Shown piece after piece: positions 31,101-41,600 of a stretch of 64,000 bases of DNA. Under the pieces are notes generated by a model. That model did no database searches, was not told where the DNA came from, and saw only the letters and a list, made by a program, of their open reading frames with translations. Each line of letters opens with the position of its first letter. Within the stretch, counting starts at the first letter, position 1. Both the position numbers and the translations under genes were made by a program. Source of the DNA: Galeopsis tetrahit (lineage: Eukaryota > Streptophyta > Magnoliopsida > Lamiales > Lamiaceae); contig OY776133.1 in assembly GCA_963675135.1 (NCBI GenBank), positions 35,117,494 through 35,181,493 on the forward strand, given 5' to 3'.

Positions 31101-33996
31101 AGCATTCTTATTTAAAAATTTTAATTCTTCTAATTTGTCAAATTCTTCCATTTCAAATCTTAATCTTAATCTTATATCTTTATTTGATTCTTTAATATTA
31201 TAATTAAAAAAATGAAGTTCGATTTAGAATATCTTAATACTCACCAAAATTGTCTATTTAAAAATCTCTGCATTTTCATGCATTCTGATTAAAAAAAATT
31301 CTGCATTTTCATTCATTCTAATTAAAAAAATCCATTTTTTCTATTTTCAATTCAAAATAATAATTTTAATATTATTTACTCATAATTATTATTTTTAAAT
31401 TTGAAATCATTTTAATCTTATCTTCTAATATTCAAATTTAAATGAAACAGAATTCCGTATATTCTTAATCTCATCTCCTATATAATGGTCATCTTCTCCT
31501 TTCAACTCATCTCATTCTTCTTTCTTATTCTTTCGTGTTTTTAAGCTGATATATGATTTACTAGATCATATATTTATCTCTCTCTTTCGATTTTTTTACA
31601 TATTTATTTTTACAATTTTCTACAATTTTTTTTTTTTTTTACAATTTCCTTAAATTTTCCTTCTTTTTTCAATTATTTTCTTTTAAACTTTTCTTTAATT
31701 TTTTTTTTGTTCTCTCATTTTTTATCCACCATTATTTTACTTACCTGTTCTATCCTCTCTTTCTCTTTTATTTATAGATTTACGGTCTCTTAAATTATTT
31801 TTTCGACTGTCCAGTAAATTAATAGATTTACGAATTGGATTTCCTTGGTAGTTATTGTTGCATTTTTAATTATAATTTTTTTAATTTAATTAGAATCAAT
31901 CAATAGGTCACATCTAATTTTCTTTATTGTCTCAATAAAGAAAATAGGAGTATCTTTTATTGTTTTGATCTCAAATTGTATCCAATATCGATTTTTTTTT
32001 AATAAATTAGAGTTGTTGAGAAAAATAAATTTACTGTAGGTGACGTAACCACTTTAATTGCTCAGTTATATATTTTATGTAATATACATGGACGTGTATT
32101 CATTTATTTTGATAAAGTTTTGTTAATTGCATATTAGGAAGAATGAAGGGTAAATTATATTTGACTCTATTCAAATCTCTCACTCAAATTCTTTCATTTC
32201 AAAATTCAGTATCTTATCTTAATATTAATACTCTGTATTTGTGAGATTATAATGAGACACTTAACACAATTTCACTCTTCTATTCCAATCTCTCTTCCCC
32301 TTCTTCTGTCGTATTTTAGACATTCTTATTAAAAAAAATTACAAATTTCCTATTTTATTTTCAAAATAATACTTTACGTATAATTTATTCATAATTATTA
32401 TTTTTAAAATTTAAATCATAATTATTATTTTTAAATTTAAATCTTATCGTATCTTAATATTCTTTTTATTTTATATTTTAAATTTAATCTCAAAATAATA
32501 ATTTACATATTATCTACTAATAATTATTTTCTTAAAATAATTAACTCATAATATTAAAATTAACGGTTATAATTTCATAATCTCAAAATCTATCCATAAT
32601 TATTTTTTAAACTTTAATTACAATATAATTTATTTTTTAATTTTAATCTAATCTTAATACTCTATATATTTGTGAGATTATAATGGGTAATAACACAATT
32701 TTACCCATATACTACAATCTCTCTCTTCAAAATCTTCTATTTTAAATATTTCCAATTCACCTATTTTAATATTAAAATAATAATTTACATATTATCTACT
32801 CATAATTAAATTATTTATTTAAAATTTTAAATCTTATTTTATCTTAATATGGCTGTGATTATGATTTGATAATAATTTACTTATTATTTACTCATAAGTT
32901 TTTAATAATTTTAAATTTAAATTTTGAATAACCTAATCATTTTCTCAACTAACTCAACTATCTAATCTTTTTATAGCTGAAACTCTCGGTTCATTATCTC
33001 ATCTTCGGTCACTCTCTGAAAAAAATTGAAACTCTCATGTCATTATCTCATTTTCGGTCACTTAATTTTTTTTTTAAAGTTATATAATTTCTTTTCGAAT
33101 AGAATATGTCAATCTATTCTCCAATCTCTGTTATCGGGAAGGTTGAGGAAAGAAAACGTTTTTTACAAATTTATTTTGATTGTTTTATGCAATGTAGGTT
33201 AGGTTATGTTTTAATCATTAATTGTTTTTTTAGTAGAAGAATTTTCAAGTACTTATATTTATAATTTAATAGTAGTACTTTATTAATAGATCATTTTAAT
33301 ATTTTATAGATTAACCCTTTTTAATAATTTGTTATCTTTATCTCTTTAATAAAGTATCAAATTAAAAAAAAATTGTTATATTTTTTTAGTACTTTATTAT
33401 TAGATCGTTTTAATATTTCATAGTTTAATAATTTTTAATAATTTGTTATATTTTTTCTCTTTATTTTAGCAATTGATGAAAATGAATATGTAGATAATGA
33501 AGGAGAAATAAATATCTATTTTCTTTTTTGATTTGGACCATTTTTGTTAAGTTTGATTAAGGTGTAATTTTTTTTAATGTTGAACTTATAATTCCTTATT
33601 ATAAGGGGAATATTCGTGTTTCATTTTATTTATAAAATTACTTATATATGTTGGTTCTTAAGTTTTATAAGTTTTTTTTTTTAATATATTGAGTGTAAAG
33701 AAATACAACCATTCAAATTTAAATAATTATCTTATAAACCAATAAACCAGAAAAACAGTTTTAAAAATTCTCCGTCATAATTTTATTAATGCATAAGTTT
33801 TTCATATATTAAAAATATTACAATATATAATAATTATAAATTAATAATTTATAGAAATATATACATTATAAATATATATAAAAAATAATAATAACTTCCA
33901 CAAACTATAACAATAAAAAATGTATAAAAATTAATATAATATTTAAAATTATTATTTTAATAAATCGACCCGCGTAAAACGCGGGCATATGACTAG
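29624..33996 (+). mobile_element. Non-autonomous Helitron
   Basis: The 3' end shows the diagnostic hairpin CCCGCG-TAAAA-CGCGGG (33969-33985), then 7 nt, then CTAG (33993-33996), followed by T. The proposed 5' end is TC at 29624 after A, so insertion between A and T fits. The 5' border is inferred and could be elsewhere within the repeat array. The 4.4-kb interior is AT-rich, with tandem repeats at the 5' side and no Rep/helicase ORF, so it depends on another Helitron. Confidence 0.8.
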
Positions 33997-34014
33997 TATT
34001 ATATAAGTATATAC

Positions 34015-34018
<4 letters not shown>

Positions 34019-34051
<33 letters not shown>
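34019..34051. repeat. (TA)n microsatellite
   Basis: A pure TA run in the right arm of the hAT element, just outside the Helitron end. Confidence 0.95.
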
Positions 34052-34055
<4 letters not shown>

Positions 34056-34251
34056 GTGTGTGTGTGAAGTTATATAGACCGGCCTGTTGGGCTTAAAATG
34101 CTTACGAAAAAGTTTGAGCCCGACCTATTTAGCTAAATAGGCTTCTAAAAAAGCTTGAGCCCAATTTATTTATTAAACGAGCCGAGCTTTAATAGGCCGA
34201 GTCGTAGACCCCTGTCGGGTAGGCTGGCTCATTCCCACCCCTATTTGGCAT

Positions 34252-34440
34252 ATATTTTTTATTTGTCTGCCACTATAGCTCCCTTCAGAAAGTATAGATC
34301 TGGACGAATTTGGCCGAGGAAGTAACAGACGGCGGCGGCTGTGCTTAGGGCGCCGCCGAAGAGCCTCGCAGCACGGGCTTCACCACTATGGCCCACCATC
34401 GACAAAATTCTCGATTTCTTGTTTAAAACTGATTGTGCCG
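34252..34440 (-). pseudogene. Copia fragment, right piece, joined to unidentified GC-rich sequence
   Basis: On the minus strand, 34252-34318 encodes text of the type 'D-L-Y-F-L-K-G', the segment that normally precedes the 'L-W-H' block found at 29104-29252. The two pieces become contiguous if the hAT insertion is removed. Further upstream on that strand (to about 34440) is a GC-rich Ala/Gly-rich frame I do not recognise; it may be unrelated sequence. Confidence 0.6.
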
Positions 34441-34509
34441 CCGTCCTCTTTTCTATTGGTTCTTCGGAGGAATATGAATTTTGAAATGAGAAATCAAATA
34501 TGATAGAGA

Positions 34510-34848
34510 AATAGAAAGAAAATCAAACATGAGAGAGAAATGTGAATCGATAGAATTAAGGATATTTTAGATTTTTTTTGAATTACATCAAATACCCATC
34601 CCTTTTTCCCTCCCCATGACTCGAATCCAGGTAGTGGTGTTCTAACCACTTGAGCTATCCAACTTCGTCATTAAGGATATTTTAGATACATGTATCATTT
34701 TACACCTCTTACAGTAACTATTAAAAAAATTAAGAAATAGAAAGAAAATCAAACATGAGAGAGAAATGTGAATTGACAGGATTAAGGATATTTTAGATAC
34801 ATGTATCATTTTACACCTCTTACAGTAACTATTAAAAAAATTAGCACC
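34510..34848. repeat. Tandem duplication, one copy carrying a SINE
   Basis: Unit 1 (about 34510-34733) and unit 2 (about 34736-34848) share 'AATAGAAAGAAAATCAAACA', 'GGATATTTTAGATACATGTA' and 'TTACACCTCTTACAGTAACT'. Unit 1 is longer by the SINE at 34573-34669 plus its duplicated target. Apart from that insertion they differ at only a few positions. Confidence 0.9.
34573..34669 (-). mobile_element. Short tRNA-derived SINE
   Basis: This 97-bp insertion is flanked by 18-bp direct repeats ATTAAGGATATTTTAGAT (34555-34572 and 34670-34687). On the minus strand it shows box A TAGCTCAAGTGG (34646-34657), box B GGATTCGAGTC (about 34618-34628), and an A-rich 3' tail (T-run at the left). The empty site is preserved in the adjacent tandem copy near 34784-34801. 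The short box A to box B distance shows that the tRNA head has lost part of the anticodon arm. Confidence 0.88.
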
Positions 34849-35615
34849 TAAATGCTTTGACCTAGTGTGAAAGGCACCTATGAATAAAAAAAAAACTCTA
34901 AAATAATAGGATGCTATTAACAAATTTGCAGTATATTAACTCAACAATTGTCTTCTGGTTTACATTTCATTTGATTCTTCATCAATTTATATTGGGCTAG
35001 TTATATAAATGCATTTCATAATTAATCAAGTCAAAACTTTAAATTCATTTAGCCTAAAAGTCAAATTAAAATAATTTTAAAAAATTCGCGGGCCATAAGT
35101 TCGGATTCGGGTTGCCCAAAAAATTCGCGGATCACAAACATGTAATTTATTACATGATCAAAATATTGTTACTACAAGGTCAAAATATTACCACTACAAG
35201 ACCAACAATTTAATACTATATATTAAAACATTCTGATAAATTCACCCCAAAAATTAAGTGTCCAGAATATTTTTGGACATATAGTAATACACTTTTGACC
35301 TTGTAGTGATAAAATTTTGGTCTCGTAGTAACATTATTTTAGTCATGTAGTATCCGAATAAATCAAAATTATTTTAGTAATTTTACCAAAAAAAAAATGT
35401 ACAAAATATTTTTGGACTTGTAGTAATACACTTTTGACTTTGTAGTGACAAAATTTAGGTCTTGTAGTAACATAGTTTTTGTCATACTCTACGATAATAT
35501 TTTAGAGCGAAAATAAATATTTTAATTAAGGTTGCGTTTGACCCACGAATTTTGACCTAATTTGTAGGTAAGTTTTTGTGATTTATATTCATTATGCCTT
35601 GTCCTACTCGTTGAA
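34849..35615. other. Intergenic region with diverged direct and inverted repeats
   Basis: A block like 'AATACACTTTTGACCTTGTAGTGA' recurs at about 35285-35335 and 35425-35475. An inverted relative lies at about 35150-35205 ('ACTACAAGGTCAAAATATTA'). This may be a decayed MITE cluster, but no termini were found. No gene is seen. Confidence 0.5.
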
Positions 35616-36665
35616 TCAACAAACTAATCCACGTGCTAAAAATCCAAATAATAGAAAACTAGAACATGTCATTAAACAAAAAAAGTAAAACAGGGAAATC
35701 GAACTATCAAAACAACACGTACTGAAATTAATGACACGATTAGTGTTGCATCGATCATCGTCACATTGATTCACCACTGATCCAGGCAAGATAGAGCTGC
35801 GTGAACCAGTGGCACGCCTCGCCTTCTCCAGTATTTGAAAAGCCACATGGTCCTTAGGCCATGAAGATGTATCCACGTGACATATCGCCAGCATGGTGTT
35901 AACAGAGCCTAATTCCTTGTTAGGATCCACCAGTTCCACTGCGTATATTCGAGTAGACGGATTCGAATGACAAAAGTAAGCTGCAAATGGAAGAAAAGCC
36001 TCATGACAGGCCACGATTTTGTCAACAGGATATTGCTTCATCTTTGTAATCATCATCATCTCTGAGCTGATCAGCCCCGAAGTCAGGGCCCACAACTTCT
36101 TCTCCCCAAATGCGGATTTTGCGAACCCCACCATTTCTTCCAAGGATACGGGGCAGCCTTTCGTCTCGCCTTGTATTGCAGCATCACTGCAATACGAAAG
36201 AGAAGATTGTACCGTTTCTTTAGATGATTCAGGGAATATCTTGACAATGGCTTCATAGGTAAGGGGGATCCTGGAGGCGATTTGATTGGGGAGAAACGCG
36301 CGATTTGGGAGGGATTCTTGCAAGTTTGGAAGATGAAGGAGGTTCCCTTTTCTCAGGACTGATTGCCTGAAAAAAGAGAAAGGATCTTCATTGTTCTTTA
36401 TCTTTTGAAGACCAGAGGAAGCCGAAGCTCCGTATGTATTTGTTTTTGTGTACACTTCTTTTACTGTCTTGACACTGTCAAAAACAGATGTGCAAGCCAG
36501 GTTTGCAAGTGAGCAGAAATTGGCATCAGCTTTGAATTCATCACTACCCTTTGTTGTGGAAAGTATGTTTGTGTAATAAACAGAGTTTTTTTGGTTGAGG
36601 GGTGATAGTTTTTTGAGGATGGAGTTTGGCATTTGGTTTTGCACATTTTCCGACCAGAATTTCAT
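35616..36665 (-). pseudogene. BURP-domain protein, PG1-beta-like, with C-terminal frameshift
   Basis: The 349-residue ORF has an N-terminal part typical of polygalacturonase-1 beta-like proteins ('F-W-S-E-N-V...M-P', about 3-30), then a BURP domain from about residue 97 ('S-F-F-R'). Conserved positions include C159, C171 and CH pairs at 220-221, 232-233 and 262-263. The fourth CH, which normally closes the domain as C-H-W, is missing from this frame. It is encoded at 35806-35814 in another frame, so a one-base loss at about 35820-35826 best explains the change. Instead the ORF runs on for about 68 unrelated residues ending in a hydrophobic stretch. No signal peptide is present at the ATG, so a 5' exon is missing or undetected. 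BURP proteins of this group are cell-wall associated. It may be a recent pseudogene or an altered protein. Confidence 0.75.
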
Positions 36666-36736
36666 ATTATTATAAGTATGTTTTTTTTTGACAAGATCAT
36701 AAGTATATTTTTAAAAGTTCAAACTATAGTATATAC

Positions 36737-37059
36737 TCCCTCCGTTTTTTTATTAAGTGTCACTTTGACTTTTTAATTAATTTAAAATAAGTGTCATTCT
36801 AGAGTTTTTTCTTTAATTTTGACTATTTTACCCTTATTCATTTACCATAAATATTTTTCATAATTAAATTCCACAAAAATTGTTTATACCAAAATTAATT
36901 TGATTTATTAATACTAGCTACATTCTTGACCACATTCTTTATCAAACAAAATTTCTATATTAAAATTAGTATAATTAATGAAGGGTAATATAGACCATGA
37001 TTTATAATCTTAATTTGTTGAAAAAAGCTATAACGACACTTATTAAAAAGTGGAGGGAG
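36737..37059. mobile_element. Stowaway-like MITE, subfamily 3
   Basis: The ends are CTCCCTCCGTTTTTTTATTA and ...TTAAAAAGTGGAGGGAG with TA flanks (36735-36736 and 37060-37061). The arms share the 'AAGTGTCA' motif in inverted form. It lies just upstream of the BURP ATG (minus strand) and so may sit in that gene's promoter or lost 5' exon. Confidence 0.88.
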
Positions 37060-37077
37060 TACTAAATTACTAATGTA

Positions 37078-37691
37078 CTCCCTCCGTTCCATTATAAGTT
37101 TTCCACTTTCCTTTTTTGGATGTCCCACTATAATTATTTTGTCTCTCTCAATCACATCACTTATACTTTATATATTACTCCCTCCATTTTTAAATAAGTG
37201 TCATTTTAAAAAATTTCAACATATTAATATATATAATCATGGACCATTTTACCCTTCATTAATGATAACTAATTTTAATATTGAATTTATGTTTAGTAAT
37301 GAATGTGGTTAGTAATGAATGTGGTCAATATTGTAGATGATATTCATTTATACAATAATTAAGGTTTATGCATGATTTATGTTATAGTACTATATTCAAA
37401 AGGGAAAAAACATAAATCAAGGTAAAAAAAATGGAGGGAGTACAATGTACAAGGGTAAAATTGTCAAACTAGAAGAAAAAAGTGTAGAATGACACTTACT
37501 TAAAAAATATTGAAAAAGGTAAAGTGACATTTAATAAAAAACGGAGGGAGTATTTTATTATACTTCATCTCATACTAATCTATTATTTTCTCTATTACCA
37601 TCACATCACTTGTACTACATCTATTATTTTATCATATTCCTTAATCAAAACATCCAAAAGAAGTGGGAAACTTATTCGGGGACGGAGGGAG
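37078..37691. mobile_element. Stowaway-like MITE interrupted by another MITE
   Basis: The outer ends are CTCCCTCCGTTCCATTATAA and ...ATTCGGGGACGGAGGGAG with TA flanks (37076-37077 and 37692-37693). The inner element at 37178-37550 splits it. The outer parts (37078-37177 and 37551-37691) together total about 241 bp. Confidence 0.88.
37178..37550. mobile_element. Nested Stowaway-like MITE, subfamily 3
   Basis: The ends are CTCCCTCCATTTTTAAATAA and ...AAAAAACGGAGGGAG, flanked by TA (37176-37177 and 37551-37552). It is the same subfamily as 36737-37059. Its position gives the order of insertion: the outer element came first. Confidence 0.88.
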
Positions 37692-37870
37692 TATTTTATA
37701 TAAATATAAGAAATCAATTTAAAGATAAAACAACTTTATCACTGTAGATGTTGTTAACTCTTAAATGCTTTAACATTATCAACAACATCTTAATTTGACC
37801 TTCCTTGATTTATTCTAAGTCCTTTCTGAAATGTTACATTAAATGTTGTACTAAATGCTCTCACATTCAG

Positions 37871-37931
37871 GAACGATTCTAGAAGCTTCTACAAGAGTCT
37901 GGAACCTGGAAGATTCCAGAATGTTGGAGAA
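37871..37931 (+). promoter_or_regulatory. Heat-shock-element clusters in the LTR of element A
   Basis: Units of GAA/TTC alternate at 5-bp steps. Cluster 1 is TTC-GAA-TTC at 37877, 37882 and 37887. Cluster 2 is GAA-TTC-GAA-TTg-GAA at 37909, 37914, 37919, 37924 and 37929. Both match the nGAAnnTTCn rule for heat-shock-factor binding, with one mismatch in one unit. They lie about 130-190 bp upstream of the TATA box. Binding and heat response are inferred, not shown. Confidence 0.65.
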
Positions 37932-38061
37932 CGTGTTAGAAGGCCTTGGAGCATTGTAGAACGACCTGGAAGATGGAAGAAGGATCTAGAAAGATCATGG
38001 AAGTTGAGGTCCTAAAAAATAGGATCTCATAATGGAAGGATCTAGAATTCGGCTATTTCTC

Positions 38062-38069
38062 TATAAATA
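38062..38069 (+). promoter_or_regulatory. LTR TATA box (element A)
   Basis: TATAAATA in 'TTTCTCTATAAATACCGC' is conserved in both element C LTRs. It is the likely core promoter for the retrotransposon RNA. Confidence 0.7.
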
Positions 38070-38620
38070 CCGCTGAAGCCTTTCATTTCAAAGCATGCAC
38101 TATTCGAGTAACACCTTCTAGAGAGTTCAACCCTAGTTCGGAGTTATGGTCAGTAGTTGTATCGTTTAACGTACGCCGAGGGATACCACACCTTCTAGTG
38201 TACTTAGTTCTAGTCTTGTATCGAGTGAGAGTGAATCATAGATCAGATTAGTTCTTTAGACAGTGTTCTTACACTTAAGTCTATTTGCGGATTCAGGCAC
38301 CTGCCTCGATTGTAGTTTCTGTTTGTGGAATGTTGAAGTAATTGCTGAGACATTTCACATGACATTTTGTATAACTTAGGAACTAAGTTATTGTTTTCGC
38401 TGTAAGGCTTAGCATAGGTTTTGTTATTAATAAAATCTATGTTAAAAATTATTCCATTGTGTTCTTATTGTGTTTTAGTGTTTTAGACTTCCGCTGTGTA
38501 CTGTGTTTACTTATTCACATTCTGTTAGAGTTAATGCTACACTAATTGTCACAACATTTAGTGTAACATTTTTCTGTTTTTTTACTTAAACACTAGATAC
38601 TACCCCACGCACACTTTCAG

Positions 38621-38633
38621 TTGGTATCAGAGC
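38621..38633 (+). other. Primer binding site (initiator tRNA-Met), element A
   Basis: TTGGTATCAGAGC, two bases after the LTR end, is complementary to the 3' end of plant initiator tRNA-Met, the usual primer of Copia elements. Confidence 0.9.
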
Positions 38634-38685
38634 CGATACCTGACGACACTAGGTTTAGATCATTGCTTAAAGTGTGTTTTAGTTT

Positions 38686-41600
38686 ATGTTAGCAATGGAA
38701 ACACATCACATATCCACAGCACTTAGGCCACCCGTTTTAGATGGTTCAAATTATGCTTATTGGAAGCCTAAGATGCGTATGTACATCAAGTCAATTGATG
38801 AACGTGCTTGGAGGACTGTTCTTACAGGTTGGGACGCACCAAAGAATCTAGCAGATGCCGATGGTGAAATTCAACTCAAGAAAGAAGTTGATTGGACGGC
38901 CGATGAGATAACAACAGCAGGATACAATTCTAAAGCCTTAAATGTTATTTTTGCCTCTGTTGATACCTCTATGTTTAAAATTATATCTAACTGTTCTACT
39001 TCTAAAGATGCATGGGACATGTTACAAGAGCATTGTGAAGGTTCCGATAGTGTTCGAAGGACAAAGCTTCGAATGTTGGAGACAAAGTTTGAGAATCTCC
39101 GAATGAGGGAAGATGAAACAATTTCATCCTACAACGAAAGGTTAAGTGAGATTATTAATGAATCACATTCTCTTGGTGAACCTATTTCTAATGTTAGAGT
39201 AGTACGTAAGATATTAAGGTTTGTTCCTAAAAGATTTGATGCTAAGATTTGTGCTATTGAAGAGGCTAAAGATACTGATAAGTTGAGTCAAAATGAATTA
39301 GTGAGTATTCTTAGAACCTATGAAATAAACACTAATCAAATTGATGAAACTAAAGATGATAAGAAAGTTGTTGTTTTTAAAGGAGAAACATCAAACAAAT
39401 CTGAGATTCAGCCTATCATTACTGAGGTTGATTCGGATGAGGAATTGCTTGATGAATGCCTTAACAATCCTGACAGCATTGCCCTTCTTACAAAGCATTT
39501 TAATAAATTTCTTAATAAGTCTATGCATAAATCTAAAGGAAACATTCAGCCTAAGACCAAAATCAACACATCAACACCACAACCAGAAAGGAGGAAGAGT
39601 CAATTCACACCAAGACCATCAAAGAGTGAAGGTAAACCAAGGTATGATCCTGAATTTAGAAAATCAGTTCAATGCAATGCATGTTCTGGATATGGCCATT
39701 ATGCAAATGAGTGTGCCAATACCAGACTGAAGCAAAAACTGAATTTTAGTGCTACCTTGAGTGATGAATCTGATAATGATGATCTTGATGAGTTTAATGA
39801 ACGTGCTCATTTTACCAGAATTGATTATAATGATTCCTCAGATGATGATCTGGATGATACAGATTCTGATGTTGCACCAGATGTCTTCACATCTACAGTA
39901 ACATCAAAACAGAGTCACCCAGATTTGAACTGTTTTAATGGTTTTGTTGATGATGCAGGAAAAATGACTGATGATGAGACATATCATAAATTGTTAGATG
40001 ATTGGAACTCTCAGAAACTCACTCTGAATTCTTTGAATAAAGAGAATGAGGATCTGAAAGACACAATCACTAAGCTAGAAGTCTTACTTACCAGAAGAGA
40101 TCTTGAAGTTTGTAAACTGAAGGAGAAATTGATCACCTCTACTTTAAGTTTCAGAAAATTTTCCAAGAGTGCTTTTGATGTGAAGGATGCTATAGCTACT
40201 GGTAAATCTAATAATTATGGTTTAGGTTATGATGGTGAAACTGCTTCTATTTCTGAAAATTTTAGAAAACCTGTGAAATTTGTGAAGGCAAATGCTAACA
40301 CATCTGGTGTAACATCTGCACAAACAGATTCTCACAAGGTTAAAAGGAAGTATATTTGTCATTATTGCTTTAAATATGGTCATATTCGTCCCTTCTGCTT
40401 GAAAATGGTTAAAGATATGAAAACTGAGTTTATGCCATCCAGAATGTCTTCACATCCTAGGAAACATTCTATGAAATCTGCATGGAAAACAAAAGTTATC
40501 TGTAATGTTGTTCACACATCCTTGAAAGCATGTTTACCTGGTCTATGGTATTTTGATAGTGGTTGTTCTAGACATATGACAGGACAAATAGACTACTTAT
40601 CTGATTATGTGACCTTGAATGGTGGTAATGTTACATATGGTGGTGGATCAAAAGGAAAGATAATAGGAAAATGAACTTTGAATGTTAAGGGTTTTCCTAA
40701 GCTTAAAAATGTTTTGCATGTTGATGGCTTACTTGCTAATCTGATTAGTATTAGTCAACTTTGTGATGATAATTTGCATGTAAAATTTGACAAAGAGTCT
40801 TGCTATGTTCTTAATGAAGATGATGATTGTTTAATGACTGGTACTAGGTCTGCAGATAACTGTTATCTTATTGGAACTAATGTATGCAATTTGTCAAAAC
40901 ATGATGAGAATGTCTTATGGCACCAAAGATTAGGACATGTAAATTACAGGGCAATGAAGAAACTAATCATATCAGATGCAATCAAAGGATTACCTAAACT
41001 GAGCTTCCTGAATACCACTGTATGTGGATCATGCCAGAAAGGTAAACAGGTAAGAGTGCCGCATAAAATGCTGTCACATTGTTCTACACATCGATGTTTT
41101 GAATTGTTGCACATGGATTTGATGGGTCCTATGGAAACTGCAAGCATTGGAGGTAAGAGATATTCCTTAGTTGTGGTAGATGATTTTTCTAGATATACTT
41201 GGATTGAGTTTTTAAGAGATAAATCTGAAACATTTGCTGCTTTTAAAGTTCTCTATAAAAGGTTCAAAAATGTGTTTAACTTGAAAGTTGGCCGTATTAG
41301 AACTGATCATGGTAGGGAATTTGAGAATAACATGTTTAATGATTTCTGTGATAAGAAAGGTATCTTGCAAGAATATTCATCTCCTAAAACTCCACAACAA
41401 AATGGAATTGTTGAAAGAAAGAATAGAACTTTACAAGAAATGGCAAGAGTCATGCTTTTATCTAAAAGTCTTTTTAAAAGATTTTGGGCTGAAGCATTGA
41501 ATACAGCATGTCATATTATTAATAGAGTTTATATTCGATCTGGCACTAATCAAACACCTTATGAGATTCTGAATGTTAGAAAACCAAGTGTGAAATATTT

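Larger units (their letters stand above)
29253..34243. mobile_element. hAT-type element split by a Helitron
   Basis: The termini are TAGGTGTGGGAATGGGCCAG on the left and, complemented on the right, TAGGGGTGGGAATGAGCCAG. Flanks are TTTGCCAT (29245-29252) and TTTGGCAT (34244-34251), an 8-bp duplication with one mismatch. The arms (29253-29623 and 33997-34243) are rich in 'AGGCC' and 'GAGCCC' motifs and together total only about 618 bp, so the original element was non-autonomous. It is inserted in a Copia fragment. Confidence 0.82.
37743..38619 (+). repeat. 5' LTR of element A
   Basis: This 877-bp LTR runs from TGTAGATGTTG to CACACTTTCA and matches the two 878-bp LTRs of element C. A 10-bp inverted repeat AGATGTTGTT / AACAACATCT lies at its very start. 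A TATA box (TATAAATA, 38062-38069) lies in the middle, and heat-shock-element-like clusters lie upstream of it. Confidence 0.95.

Noticed and set aside
34618..34657. Functional tRNA gene
   Set aside because: It is bounded by an 18-bp target duplication and has an A-rich tail, so it is a SINE; the tRNA fold is incomplete.
34642..34923. 93-codon minus-strand ORF with repeated peptide
   Set aside because: The repeated peptide simply reflects the tandem duplication of non-coding sequence.
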